This document shows, piece by piece, positions 1 to 6,874 of a stretch of 8,984 nucleotides of DNA (position 1 is the first letter of the stretch; each line of letters opens with the position of its first letter). The DNA comes from Thiotrichaceae bacterium (GTDB lineage: Bacteria > Pseudomonadota > Gammaproteobacteria > Thiotrichales > Thiotrichaceae). The notes beneath the pieces are model-generated. The model saw only the letters and a list, made by a program, of their open reading frames with translations, did no database searches and had not been told where the DNA came from. The stretch is from positions 1 to 8,984 of the forward strand of contig JALVFC010000350.1 of assembly GCA_027030285.1 (NCBI GenBank). The letters run 5' to 3'. The position numbers and the translations under genes are program-made.

Positions 1-190
1 CAGGAACCGGATTACATGTCAGTCGATGGATTAGATCATGGACGTGTTGAAACCCGAAAAATCTGGGTATCCACCGCATTGAATTGAGTATCTGGATTTT
101 CCCCATGTCGGGTTGATATTCAAGGTAGAGCGGACAACCTGCCATAAGAAGCAAATTTACCGTGGTATTTATCCTATAACGCTTGATATT
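1..190 (+). pseudogene. Transposase remnant, probably ISAs1-like, frameshifted and truncated
   Basis: Frame 1 from base 1 reads through DHGRVETRKIWVSTALN (34-84) and hits a stop at 85-87. Shifting by one base at about 82-85 restores NEYLDFPHVGLIFKVERT (86 onward), and the reading continues to about 187 with a degenerate YxGIYPIT segment. The HGRxETR motif, followed by a short hydrophobic stretch, an LDFPHV-type stretch, an ERT motif and a Y-G-I-T-S-L-like block, is the order I know from ISAs1-type (H-repeat-associated) DDE transposases, just ahead of the last catalytic Glu region. That Glu region is missing: fnr begins instead. The 5' part lies outside the window. The fragment is therefore broken by a frameshift and cut at its 3' end, and cannot be active. 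The exact IS family is from memory of the motif and could be a related DDE family. The right junction, somewhere in 187-217, is not resolved, and no terminal inverted repeat is visible. Confidence 0.68.
175..180 (+). promoter_or_regulatory. Candidate -10 box for the fnr-like gene
   Basis: TATAAC matches the sigma-70 -10 consensus at five of six positions. No good -35 hexamer lies 16-18 bases upstream (the region around 152-157 reads CAAATT), so the promoter would be weak or activator-dependent. If used, transcription would start near 187. The FNR box would then be centred at about +3, where bound FNR would block transcription, much like the autorepressing site of E. coli fnr. The box lies within the transposase remnant. 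This is an inference from pattern only. Confidence 0.3.
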
Positions 191-196
191 TATCAT
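183..196 (+). promoter_or_regulatory. FNR box upstream of the fnr-like gene
   Basis: TTGAT-ATTT-ATCAT matches the FNR/ANR consensus TTGAT-N4-ATCAA at nine of ten specified positions. It lies 21 bases before the ATG at 218 and overlaps the expected transcription start of the candidate -10 at 175-180. The gene it precedes encodes a regulator whose recognition helix carries the Glu, Ser and Arg that read this half-site, so autoregulation is the simplest reading. The site would lie inside the coding region if translation began at the upstream TTG (113), which is a further argument for the later start. Confidence 0.65.
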
Positions 197-217
197 GAAT
201 GTTTATACCCTCATCAT

Positions 218-961
218 ATGGTCATGAATATTAAAAACAGCAGGGAGTCAGTTAACAGCTGCTCGCATTGCAATCTAAAAAAGGTGTGTTTCCCGCATGG
301 TTTATCCGCGGACGAGCTTTCTACGTTTGAAAATTCAGTTGATAAGACAGTAAAGATTCAGAAAAAGGAAAAGCTTTTTTCCCGGGGAGACCCGTTAACA
401 TCTGTTTATGCTATCAAGGCAGGTAGTATCAAAACTTATTTATCTACTTCAAAAGGTCAATCCCAGGTGCTGGGTTTTCATATGCCTGGTGACTTGCTTG
501 GCTTCGACGGGTTTGCTGATGATCGTCATACCAGCAATGCAGTGGCAATGGAAGATACTATTTTATGTGAATTGCCGATGAGCAATTTTGAAAACCTATG
601 TGAAATATTACCTGGTTTGCGCAAAGTCATGATGCAGCAAGTGGGTGGAGAAATTAACCGCCATCATTCATTGGTGCTAACACTAGGGCAGATGCAGACT
701 GAAGAGCGACTGGCTACTTTCTTACTGAGGCTTTCCTGTTACTACCAGGTACGAGGTTTTTCCTGCACACAATTCAATTTACCCATGCCCCGTCATGACC
801 TGGCTAATTTTCTGGGTATGGCTCCAGAAACGTTGAGTCGCATGTTTGCCAAGCTTGAGAAGCAAAAAGTCGTAAGCATAAAACGGCGGGAAGTGAACAT
901 ACTGGATATGGATGGTTTACTGGGTTTATCACATGAGATCTGTACGCATGCAGAAGTTTAA
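218..961 (+). CDS. fnr: FNR-type oxygen-responsive transcriptional regulator (CRP/FNR family, [4Fe-4S])
   Basis: A cytoplasmic anaerobic regulator that assembles a [4Fe-4S] cluster, dimerises without oxygen and binds TTGAT-N4-ATCAA sites. From the ATG at 218 it has 247 residues (E. coli FNR has 250). The N-terminal cluster cysteines are C15, C18 and C24 (spacing CxxC-x5-C), with the fourth at C117. These align without gaps to E. coli C20, C23, C29 and C122. A cyclic-nucleotide-binding-like beta-roll spans about 45-125, the dimer helix about 130-160, and the winged helix-turn-helix about 185-215. Its recognition helix ETLSR has E204, S207 and R208, the FNR-specific contacts. Start choice: the frame stays open upstream to 83, but those codons are transposase remnant. 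ATG 218 or ATG 224 fits the family length; neither has a clear Shine-Dalgarno. Odd: the residue matching E. coli D154 on the dimer helix is H149, and S24 is replaced by Asn. No terminator is visible after the stop. The family call is firm; an orthologue named anr or etrA would be equivalent. Confidence 0.92.
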   Translation: MVMNIKNSRESVNSCSHCNLKKVCFPHGLSADELSTFENSVDKTVKIQKKEKLFSRGDPLTSVYAIKAGSIKTYLSTSKGQSQVLGFHMPGDLLGFDGFADDRHTSNAVAMEDTILCELPMSNFENLCEILPGLRKVMMQQVGGEINRHHSLVLTLGQMQTEERLATFLLRLSCYYQVRGFSCTQFNLPMPRHDLANFLGMAPETLSRMFAKLEKQKVVSIKRREVNILDMDGLLGLSHEICTHAEV

Positions 962-1085
962 TCCACCCATACTAATAATCAATACTCCCAAAATAAGTCA
1001 ACTTCTTCTTTCCTAATGATACTGTTATAGTACGCGGCTAGTTGGGTCGCTGTATCGGGCTGTCCAGCTATATTTGCTGTACAAA

Positions 1086-1114
1086 TTGGTAACCCCAACC
1101 CCTCCTCATAAAAT
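1086..1114 (+). promoter_or_regulatory. Candidate sigma-70 promoter for ppc
   Basis: TTGGTA (1086-1091) and TAAAAT (1109-1114) are separated by 17 bases and match the consensus at four and five positions. The predicted start near 1121 would leave a leader of only about 14 bases, beginning at the AAGG that looks like the ppc ribosome binding site, so this may not be the main promoter. The rest of the 173-base fnr-ppc gap shows no clear terminator, no FNR box and no strong hairpin, so read-through from fnr is possible. Confidence 0.25.
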
Positions 1115-1134
1115 ATCATTAAGGCAATACGATT

Positions 1135-3963
1135 ATGAATATGACCGGGAAAGCAGAACTTTCTGAGTTTAATCTTGAAGCGTTGCAGGAGCAGATTCGA
1201 CAGGTCGGATTTTTGTTAGGCGATGTCCTGAAGGAACAGGAAGACCCCCGGCTTTTCGAGACGATTGAAACCCTGCGGACAGGATATATTGGTTTACGTC
1301 AAAAAGATGATCCTGTCATACGCCAAGAGCTGATGTCGCTGATTGAAACCGTAGATACCGAGCTGCTGGAAAATATAATTCGTGCATTCAACGTGTTCTA
1401 TGTCATCAGCAATATAGTAGAAGAAGACTTCCTGCATCGACAGCGCCGCAGTACCTACCGTTCTTCAGATGGTAGCTGCTTATGGGAAGGTTCTTTTCTC
1501 AGCACGATACAGGAACTGAAGCAGGATGGATTTACAGCAGCTGAAGTACAAACACTGATCAATGAGCTGAAATATTTACCCGTATTCACCGCACATCCAA
1601 CAGAAGCACGTCGGCGTACAGTGATGGACATACAGCGCCGTATCTTTTTGCTGGTGGATGGTTTGTATGACAGAGACATGATCGGCGAAGAGCAGCGCGC
1701 CCTGATGCGACGAATTAAAACCGAAATACAGCTTTTGTGGCGTACCGATGAAGTCAGAACCAAGAAGCCATCGGTTGAAGACGAGATTACCTATGGTCTT
1801 TATTACTTTAAGGCGAGCCTGTTCCAGTCAATACCACTGGTTTACCGCTATTTCGAGCGCGCCCTGCGCAAAGTATACCCTGGAGAATCAATAGAAATAC
1901 CCAATGTATTGGGGTTTGGCTCATGGATAGGCGGTGACCGTGACGGCAACCCTTTTGTCACGCCAGAGGTGACGAGACGCGCTATCCGTCTACATATGCA
2001 AACAGCACTACAGGAATATATCAGGCGAACCCGAAAGCTAATCAGTTCACTGTCACATCATAATGATTTAGTTCAACCATCAGCAGAATTTTCACAAAGT
2101 CTGCGAGCAGATAATGAGGAGTTGGCAGATAAGGTTTTCAAGGATAAAGTCTTTTTGTATGAAAAAGAACCATATCGACGTAAATTGTCGATTATGAAAT
2201 ACCGTTTGAAAGTACTTTTGAAAACGGTTGAAAAACGCCTTGATGGAAAATCATCACGGGTCAAGGGCGGAGCTTACCAGACTTCAGTTGATTTTATGGC
2301 AGACCTGCAACTTATTCGTGACTCACTGATCAGCCATAACGACCAGATTGTTGCAGACCGTGAACTAAAAGATCTGATGAGACTTGTCAGTACCTTGGGG
2401 TTCAGCCTGTATCAACTGGATATTCGGCAGGAATCCACCGAACACACCAATGCTGTCGCCGAGGTGTTAAACCAGTTTCTGCCTGAAGTGGATTACCACA
2501 GCATGTCAGAACAGCAACGGCTTGATTTGCTGGCACAACAGATTGCCAGAAAAACATTGCCCAGAGCGAATATCGAAGAACTCTCAGAGCAAACCGCAGG
2601 CATTATAGAAGTCTTCGATGTGATGCGCGAAATGAGCGAAGAAGCGGGTGAGCGTGTCTTTGGTACCTATGTAATTTCCATGACACACCATGCCAGCCAT
2701 GTAATGGAAGTCATGTTTCTGGCGCGCCTGGTTGGTCTTGCAGGTACAGACAGCGAGGGCAAAAGCTTTTGTAATATTCAGATCTCCCCACTGTTCGAAA
2801 CCATAGAAGACCTGCAACATATTTCCAGTGTATTGACCCACTTGCTGGAAAATAGCACCTATAGAGATTTGCTAAAAGCCTCGGGCAATCTGCAGGAAGT
2901 CATGCTTGGTTATTCGGATTCCTGTAAAGACGGCGGCACACTGGCATCGCAATGGAACTTATATAATGCCCAGAACGAAGTAATTGAACTCACTGAAAAA
3001 TATCAGGTGAAATGTCGCCTGTTCCATGGTCGCGGTGGCACGGTAGGCAGAGGTGGAGGCCCTACACACCGCGCCATTATTTCCCAGCCAGCGGGTACTG
3101 TACATGGACAGATCAAATTTACCGAGCAGGGTGAAGTGTTATCCAATAAATACAGCCACGAGGAAACAGCAGTTTACGAGCTGGGTGTCGGGCTAACAGG
3201 TTTGCTAAAAGCCAGTATCGGGATTATTCATAAACAACAAAAATCCAGTGAAGCATTCAAGCAGGCAATGCAGGAGCTGGCAGCAACAGGAGAAAGCAGT
3301 TACCGCGACCTGACAGAAGAAACCACAGGCTTTCTCGACTACTTCTACGATATAACACCAGTTCAGGAAATAGGTCTGCTGAATATCGGTTCCCGTCCAT
3401 CGCACCGCGCTACAGGAAATCGCTCACGTGCCTCAATTCGAGCCATTCCCTGGGTCTTTGGCTGGGCACAAGCACGTCATACCCTGCCTGCCTGGTACGG
3501 CATTGGCAGCGCGTTAAAGGCATATAGCGAAAGCCATGAGAACGGCGCTGAGCAATTACAGAAAATGGTCAAAGAATGGCCTTTCTTTGGCGCCTTGTTG
3601 AGCAATGTGCAAATGGCATTATTCAAGGCAGAAATGGACATAGCCAAAGAGTACGCCATGCTTTCCCCTAATCAGGAAGAAGCGATGGCTATCTATGAAA
3701 AAATACGCGCAGAATATGAGCTAACGGTTGACCAGGTTCTAAAAGCAACGGGCCTGAGTGAGCTTATGGAAGATACCCCGTTTTTACAACACTCCTTAAA
3801 ATGGCGTAACCCTTATCTGGATCCACTAAACCATATCCAGATAACCATGCTAAGAAGGCATCGCGCTGCTATCGAAGGAACAGACCTGGTAGAATCTCCG
3901 CATCTTGATGGCTTGCTAAGAACGATTAATGCGATTGCCGCAGGTATGCGCAATACCGGTTAA
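1135..3963 (+). CDS. ppc: Phosphoenolpyruvate carboxylase
   Basis: Cytosolic PEPC makes oxaloacetate and phosphate from phosphoenolpyruvate and bicarbonate, the anaplerotic feed to the TCA cycle and aspartate family. It has 942 residues, somewhat longer than E. coli PEPC (883), and one PEPC domain covers nearly the whole chain. Visible sites: FTAHPTE with H154 (E. coli H138); DIRQES with R431 (R396); FETIEDL with E555 and SDSCKD with D595, the metal ligands (E506, D543); K598 (K546); FHGRGGTVGRGGGP with H631, R633 and R639 (H579, R581, R587). GSRPSHR lies near 754, and the C-terminus is MRNTG. Aspartate-inhibitor contacts R639, K831, R891 and N940 are all kept, so feedback inhibition by aspartate is expected. 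Start: ATG 1135 has AAGG at 1121-1124 ten bases upstream; the next Met (1141) is too far away. Odd: Cys597 sits beside the catalytic Lys where E. coli has Ala. The gene stands alone, converging on a minus-strand gene. Confidence 0.98.
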   Translation: MNMTGKAELSEFNLEALQEQIRQVGFLLGDVLKEQEDPRLFETIETLRTGYIGLRQKDDPVIRQELMSLIETVDTELLENIIRAFNVFYVISNIVEEDFLHRQRRSTYRSSDGSCLWEGSFLSTIQELKQDGFTAAEVQTLINELKYLPVFTAHPTEARRRTVMDIQRRIFLLVDGLYDRDMIGEEQRALMRRIKTEIQLLWRTDEVRTKKPSVEDEITYGLYYFKASLFQSIPLVYRYFERALRKVYPGESIEIPNVLGFGSWIGGDRDGNPFVTPEVTRRAIRLHMQTALQEYIRRTRKLISSLSHHNDLVQPSAEFSQSLRADNEELADKVFKDKVFLYEKEPYRRKLSIMKYRLKVLLKTVEKRLDGKSSRVKGGAYQTSVDFMADLQLIRDSLISHNDQIVADRELKDLMRLVSTLGFSLYQLDIRQESTEHTNAVAEVLNQFLPEVDYHSMSEQQRLDLLAQQIARKTLPRANIEELSEQTAGIIEVFDVMREMSEEAGERVFGTYVISMTHHASHVMEVMFLARLVGLAGTDSEGKSFCNIQISPLFETIEDLQHISSVLTHLLENSTYRDLLKASGNLQEVMLGYSDSCKDGGTLASQWNLYNAQNEVIELTEKYQVKCRLFHGRGGTVGRGGGPTHRAIISQPAGTVHGQIKFTEQGEVLSNKYSHEETAVYELGVGLTGLLKASIGIIHKQQKSSEAFKQAMQELAATGESSYRDLTEETTGFLDYFYDITPVQEIGLLNIGSRPSHRATGNRSRASIRAIPWVFGWAQARHTLPAWYGIGSALKAYSESHENGAEQLQKMVKEWPFFGALLSNVQMALFKAEMDIAKEYAMLSPNQEEAMAIYEKIRAEYELTVDQVLKATGLSELMEDTPFLQHSLKWRNPYLDPLNHIQITMLRRHRAAIEGTDLVESPHLDGLLRTINAIAAGMRNTG

Positions 3964-3966
3964 CAA

Positions 3967-3996
3967 TAAAAAAAGAGCCAACATATAGTTGGCTCT
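3967..3996 (-). terminator. Intrinsic terminator for the minus-strand CBM9 gene
   Basis: AGAGCCAAC (3974-3982) and GTTGGCTCT (3988-3996) form a perfect nine-base-pair stem with a five-base ATATA loop. Reading the minus strand, the stem is followed by seven Ts (complement of A 3968-3974, the first T also closing the stem), the layout of a Rho-independent terminator. On the plus strand only four As follow, so it should not stop ppc transcription, although the hairpin could protect a processed ppc 3' end. It lies about 90 bases beyond the stop of the gene it would terminate and only a dozen bases after the ppc stop. Confidence 0.75.
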
Positions 3997-4043
3997 AAAA
4001 GTGGACGCATCACTGTACGCCCTATTGGGGATTGTCTTGTAAC

Positions 4044-4078
4044 GCACCTCCGTATCTAAAAAAAGAGGTGCTTTTTTT
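4044..4078 (+). terminator. Intrinsic terminator for ppc
   Basis: GCACCTC (4044-4050) pairs with GAGGTGC (4065-4071) in a seven-base-pair stem with a 14-base loop, followed directly by seven Ts (4072-4078). It lies about 80 bases past the ppc stop and ends five bases before the stop of the convergent gene. The A-run in the loop plus G4065 can also pair with C4071 and the T-run (AAAAAAAG against CTTTTTTT), an alternative weaker hairpin that excludes the first. Confidence 0.75.
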
Positions 4079-4082
4079 CGAA

Positions 4083-6554
4083 CTACTCAGTCAGTACTAA
4101 CTGACCAAAAGTGCTGGGGTTTTTCCAGGCAATATCCTGCTGCGCACTCCAGGCTAACTTGCCGTCACGCTCATAACCATCATCATCATCGTTGACCTGC
4201 ACATCAATGCCGATGGTCTGTCCAACTGAAGGGTGCATACCCAGTAAACGCCAGGGAATAGATGCTTCCAGTACATAGCCTTTGCGTGTTTTAATCATCT
4301 TCTGCTTGATACCCGCCAGATTCCTTCGCGGAGACTTACTGCTTGCACTAACACCATAATCTTTCCAGCGGAACATAAACTGGAAATCATTTTTCCCGTC
4401 ATAAGAGCTCAGCTGACTGTCATCGGCATCAATAAAGATCTCAATGGAATCATCACTCCACGGTTTGTCAGAGTCTTTGATGAAATTATCATCAGCCACA
4501 TCAACCCGGATATGCAGGTATTGAGGGTCCCAATGAGCCTGCCAGTCTGCTGCCAGATCACGACTATCCCTGATGTGCCCGTCAATCACATGCATCAAAC
4601 GAAAGTTTGAATTACGCGAGAAAACTCGTTGGCGATCTTTTACGCGGCTAATCTCGTGCCTAAACGCATTCACCTTGTCATCCAGTGATGAAATAGCTGT
4701 TGGCAGTGAATCCTGTAATGGTCTGATAACAGGTTTATGCTGCTCTGCCTGCATACGGCTGGAGAAGTCAGGTGCAACATGGCTAACCTTGCGAATATTT
4801 GCAACACTAGAACCAAAATCCAGTGGATCAAGTGGCTGTGTCTGCGCACTACGTGGCTTCCGGGTCGTTGCAACAACAGCTGGTTTTACCGTGTGTACAG
4901 CACGCGCAGGGCTACGGCAGCCTTCCCACCAACAGGGCTGGTTTTTGTTAAATGCCAGCAACGCCTGATACTTGGGGGCTTCACTGGCAGGCTGTGAGAT
5001 GTACTCCTTGATACCCCAACTACCTATCCAGGTATACAGGCGTGGTGCGGAAAATGCGACAAACAAGGTGCCACCGTTTTGCTTCCAGCCTTGCAGAAAG
5101 TGGTAATACAACTCTGCCATGCGCTTATCCTTATTGGCAAAAATTAGATAAGGATTTGGTCCTTCACGCACTGTATGAGTCTTGTAGGCAACCAGATGTT
5201 GACCACCTTCATAAGCAACCAGGCTAACCTTGTACTTTTTAGCAATCGCCGCCTGAGCCTTTACGCTTTTCAGAATATTAGGTATGGAATACCTGTTCTT
5301 TGGAGACATCAGCTTCTTGAAGATGCTATCAATACTGCGAATACCGTGTATTTCACGCTGGTCAATATAGAAATAAGGCGCAATAGCAAGCGCATCAGTA
5401 TGCTTATAAGCATCCTTATAGCCGAGCAAAGTCTCAGACAGGCGCTTGTTCGTCGTCATAGCACCCATGACACGCACAATACGCTCAGTACCACCAAAGA
5501 CATCTTCCCAGATCTTGAAAATTTCCACGCTACGCCTGGAGAAAAACTTGTAGCCTGCCTGATCCTTGTTTTTGTCCAGGTGCATTTGCATACCCATTTT
5601 CTTCATATAGTGAGCCTGGGAAAAAATCCCGTTCCACGCCTCATTGCTATATTCGATATAGGATTTCAGGCTGGGTTTCAGATTATCTCTGACAAGACTG
5701 GCATAATTACGAACATAGGTATTATCAGCCCTGTGTGGCAGATTAAACCAGGGATCCGCATTGACCTGGTTAGCAAGCTCAATCATCACTTCCAGAGGAA
5801 CACCGCGGACACCCTCCTTGCCGCCCCAGGTTGACTGACTCATGGTAGGGCGGTCTTGCCAGTGAACCTGATTATCATTACGGGTAATGCCAGACATATT
5901 CATAAAGCGAATCACCTTAAAATCTTTCATAAAGTCCAGGTAATCCGGGTTAAACAGGATCTGCTCATGGTACTGCTCAAAGGAGAGAAACTTGTGATTG
6001 CCACACTGTCGAGCCTCGTCCACCCGCTTAAAAGAATTTCCCATACAAATGCCGCCCGGCATCAGGACATGGATATCACGAATATAGTTTTCCGGGTTGC
6101 TTTCCTTGATAATAAGGTAGGCACTGATACGCCCATTCTTGCCAGGGCGAATACGGATAATGTCCTTACCCGAAGTATGGCTAACCAATTTTGCATCTGC
6201 ACCATAAGTGATTTTACCTTCACCCTTGTAAAGAACGGTATACAGACCTGCAGGAATGGTTTTTGCTGGCAAGTTACTGATAAAGCGCGTTCCAACTTGC
6301 CCACCATTAAGGTTTTTAGGCCAGCCATTTTTGTCGTAACTAATTTTGCCTTTGGTAAACCATGGTCTGGCTTCTTCAAAAGGCGCCGACAGCTTAAACA
6401 AATCAACAAAGGGCATGCTGGAATTGATATCCATTGCCTCATTGGTATTGATGCCTAAAGCGGAAGACTGGTTGGCAGAATTGGCATATGACGCCGAAAG
6501 ACTTTGTGCGGCAATAAGCGCACTAATACTTAACACTCGAATTAGCTTGTTCAT
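4083..6554 (-). CDS. Secreted glycoside-hydrolase-like protein (clan GH-A type barrel) with C-terminal CBM9-like domain
   Basis: Likely exported, polysaccharide-binding and possibly polysaccharide-cleaving; the substrate is unknown. The 823 residues read in order: Sec signal peptide 1-24 (basic MNKLIR start, hydrophobic core, cleavage after SYA); a beta-rich region about 82-168; a putative (beta/alpha)8 barrel about 190-535; a Pro/Ala/basic linker about 547-645; and a CBM9-like domain about 654-821 with IDG, DDSIEIFIDADD, FQFMF, IPWRLLG, IGIDVQVNDDDDG, LAW and PSTFG blocks. In the barrel, EYSNEAWN puts N304-E305 where clan GH-A enzymes carry the Asn-Glu acid/base pair, and VAYEGGQ gives E449 as candidate nucleophile. 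C541 and C546 could form a disulfide. Similar proteins are often labelled 'cellulose-binding', a name taken from the domain rather than from activity. Start ATG 6554 has GGGGA three bases upstream. Monocistronic, with its own promoter and terminator. Export and CBM9 are solid; hydrolase activity is inferred. Confidence 0.8.
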   Translation of the reverse strand: MNKLIRVLSISALIAAQSLSASYANSANQSSALGINTNEAMDINSSMPFVDLFKLSAPFEEARPWFTKGKISYDKNGWPKNLNGGQVGTRFISNLPAKTIPAGLYTVLYKGEGKITYGADAKLVSHTSGKDIIRIRPGKNGRISAYLIIKESNPENYIRDIHVLMPGGICMGNSFKRVDEARQCGNHKFLSFEQYHEQILFNPDYLDFMKDFKVIRFMNMSGITRNDNQVHWQDRPTMSQSTWGGKEGVRGVPLEVMIELANQVNADPWFNLPHRADNTYVRNYASLVRDNLKPSLKSYIEYSNEAWNGIFSQAHYMKKMGMQMHLDKNKDQAGYKFFSRRSVEIFKIWEDVFGGTERIVRVMGAMTTNKRLSETLLGYKDAYKHTDALAIAPYFYIDQREIHGIRSIDSIFKKLMSPKNRYSIPNILKSVKAQAAIAKKYKVSLVAYEGGQHLVAYKTHTVREGPNPYLIFANKDKRMAELYYHFLQGWKQNGGTLFVAFSAPRLYTWIGSWGIKEYISQPASEAPKYQALLAFNKNQPCWWEGCRSPARAVHTVKPAVVATTRKPRSAQTQPLDPLDFGSSVANIRKVSHVAPDFSSRMQAEQHKPVIRPLQDSLPTAISSLDDKVNAFRHEISRVKDRQRVFSRNSNFRLMHVIDGHIRDSRDLAADWQAHWDPQYLHIRVDVADDNFIKDSDKPWSDDSIEIFIDADDSQLSSYDGKNDFQFMFRWKDYGVSASSKSPRRNLAGIKQKMIKTRKGYVLEASIPWRLLGMHPSVGQTIGIDVQVNDDDDGYERDGKLAWSAQQDIAWKNPSTFGQLVLTE

Positions 6555-6597
6555 ATTTCCCCGGTTTCAGATCTAACAAGTCTGAATTATTTTTATT

Positions 6598-6603
6598 ATT
6601 ATA
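6598..6603 (-). promoter_or_regulatory. -10 box of the CBM9 gene promoter
   Basis: The minus strand reads a perfect TATAAT here, 43 bases upstream of the start codon at 6554. The best -35 at 17-base spacing (6621-6626, ATTCCA) is poor. Transcription would begin near 6591, giving a leader of about 37 bases that holds the GGGGA ribosome binding site. A perfect -10 with a poor -35 is typical of a promoter needing an activator. Confidence 0.5.
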
Positions 6604-6608
6604 TGCTC

Positions 6609-6630
6609 GGTAATGGTTTGTGGAATTACC
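6609..6630. promoter_or_regulatory. Inverted repeat GGTAAT-N10-ATTACC, candidate operator
   Basis: Two perfect six-base arms (6609-6614 and 6625-6630) with a ten-base spacer form a 22-base dyad, about the size bound by a dimeric helix-turn-helix regulator. It covers the spacer and -35 area of the CBM9 gene promoter, so a bound protein would either replace the weak -35 as an activator site or block polymerase. No regulator gene for it is in the window, and I do not recognise the sequence as a known operator. Confidence 0.4.
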
Positions 6631-6834
6631 ATAAGCGGTTGTTTTTATTGTTGTAGATGCAGCTCTTGGTTTGACTTTAGGGTTTGTGTTTGAGCTAGCA
6701 ACAGGGCAAATATTACACAGAAAAAATAAACTGACCAGAAATTACTGATAACTGGAGTGGTTAAAAAATACAGGTCAGACAAGTTCCTCAGCGTAACCGT
6801 GAAGAGGATTCATGTTTTCAGACAAACGGGTATG

Positions 6835-6840
6835 TATAAA
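6835..6840 (+). promoter_or_regulatory. Candidate -10 box for the FIST-kinase operon
   Basis: TATAAA is a five-of-six match to the -10 consensus, preceded directly by TG. No convincing -35 lies 16-18 bases upstream (CATGTTTTC area). A start near 6847 would put the palindrome at 6846-6855 at the very 5' end of the transcript. Confidence 0.25.
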
Positions 6841-6845
6841 AATTA

Positions 6846-6874
6846 ACCATATGGTAGACTGGTAAAAAATACCA
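6846..6874. repeat. Clustered inverted repeats in the FIST gene leader
   Basis: ACCATATGGT (6846-6855) is a perfect ten-base palindrome. Four bases on, TGGTA (6860-6864), five As and TACCA (6870-6874) form a second dyad that ends 15 bases before the start codon. The TACCA arm could pair with either TGGTA copy (6852... in ATGGTA, or 6860-6864). They may be an operator cluster or a small RNA hairpin near the start. In AT-rich DNA short palindromes also arise by chance. Confidence 0.35.

Noticed and set aside
113..123. TTGA-TAT-TCAA palindrome as a second FNR box
   Set aside because: The spacing is wrong (three bases between four-base arms), and the second half does not fit ATCAA when aligned with a four-base spacer.
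113..217. TTG at 113 as the fnr start, giving a 282-residue protein
   Set aside because: The extra residues continue a transposase-like reading that begins before 113. The cysteine positions match E. coli FNR only with the shorter form, and the FNR box would lie inside the gene.
969..982. ATCAA upstream of ppc as part of an FNR box
   Set aside because: The matching left half-site reads ATACT, only two of five positions, so there is no evidence that FNR controls ppc directly.
5175..6458. Two long plus-strand frames (5175-5834 and 5856-6458) opposite the CBM9 gene
   Set aside because: They are antisense to a gene with a clear signal peptide and conserved domains. Their translations show no domain, and they have no ribosome binding sites.
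6699..6720. ACAGGGCAAA resembling the start of a GEMM cyclic-di-GMP riboswitch
   Set aside because: The second conserved block (GACGCAAAGCC-like) and the required stems are absent downstream.
6731..6778. CTGACC / GGTCAG inverted repeat
   Set aside because: Six-base arms with a 36-base loop and no supporting inner stem; expected by chance in a region of this size.
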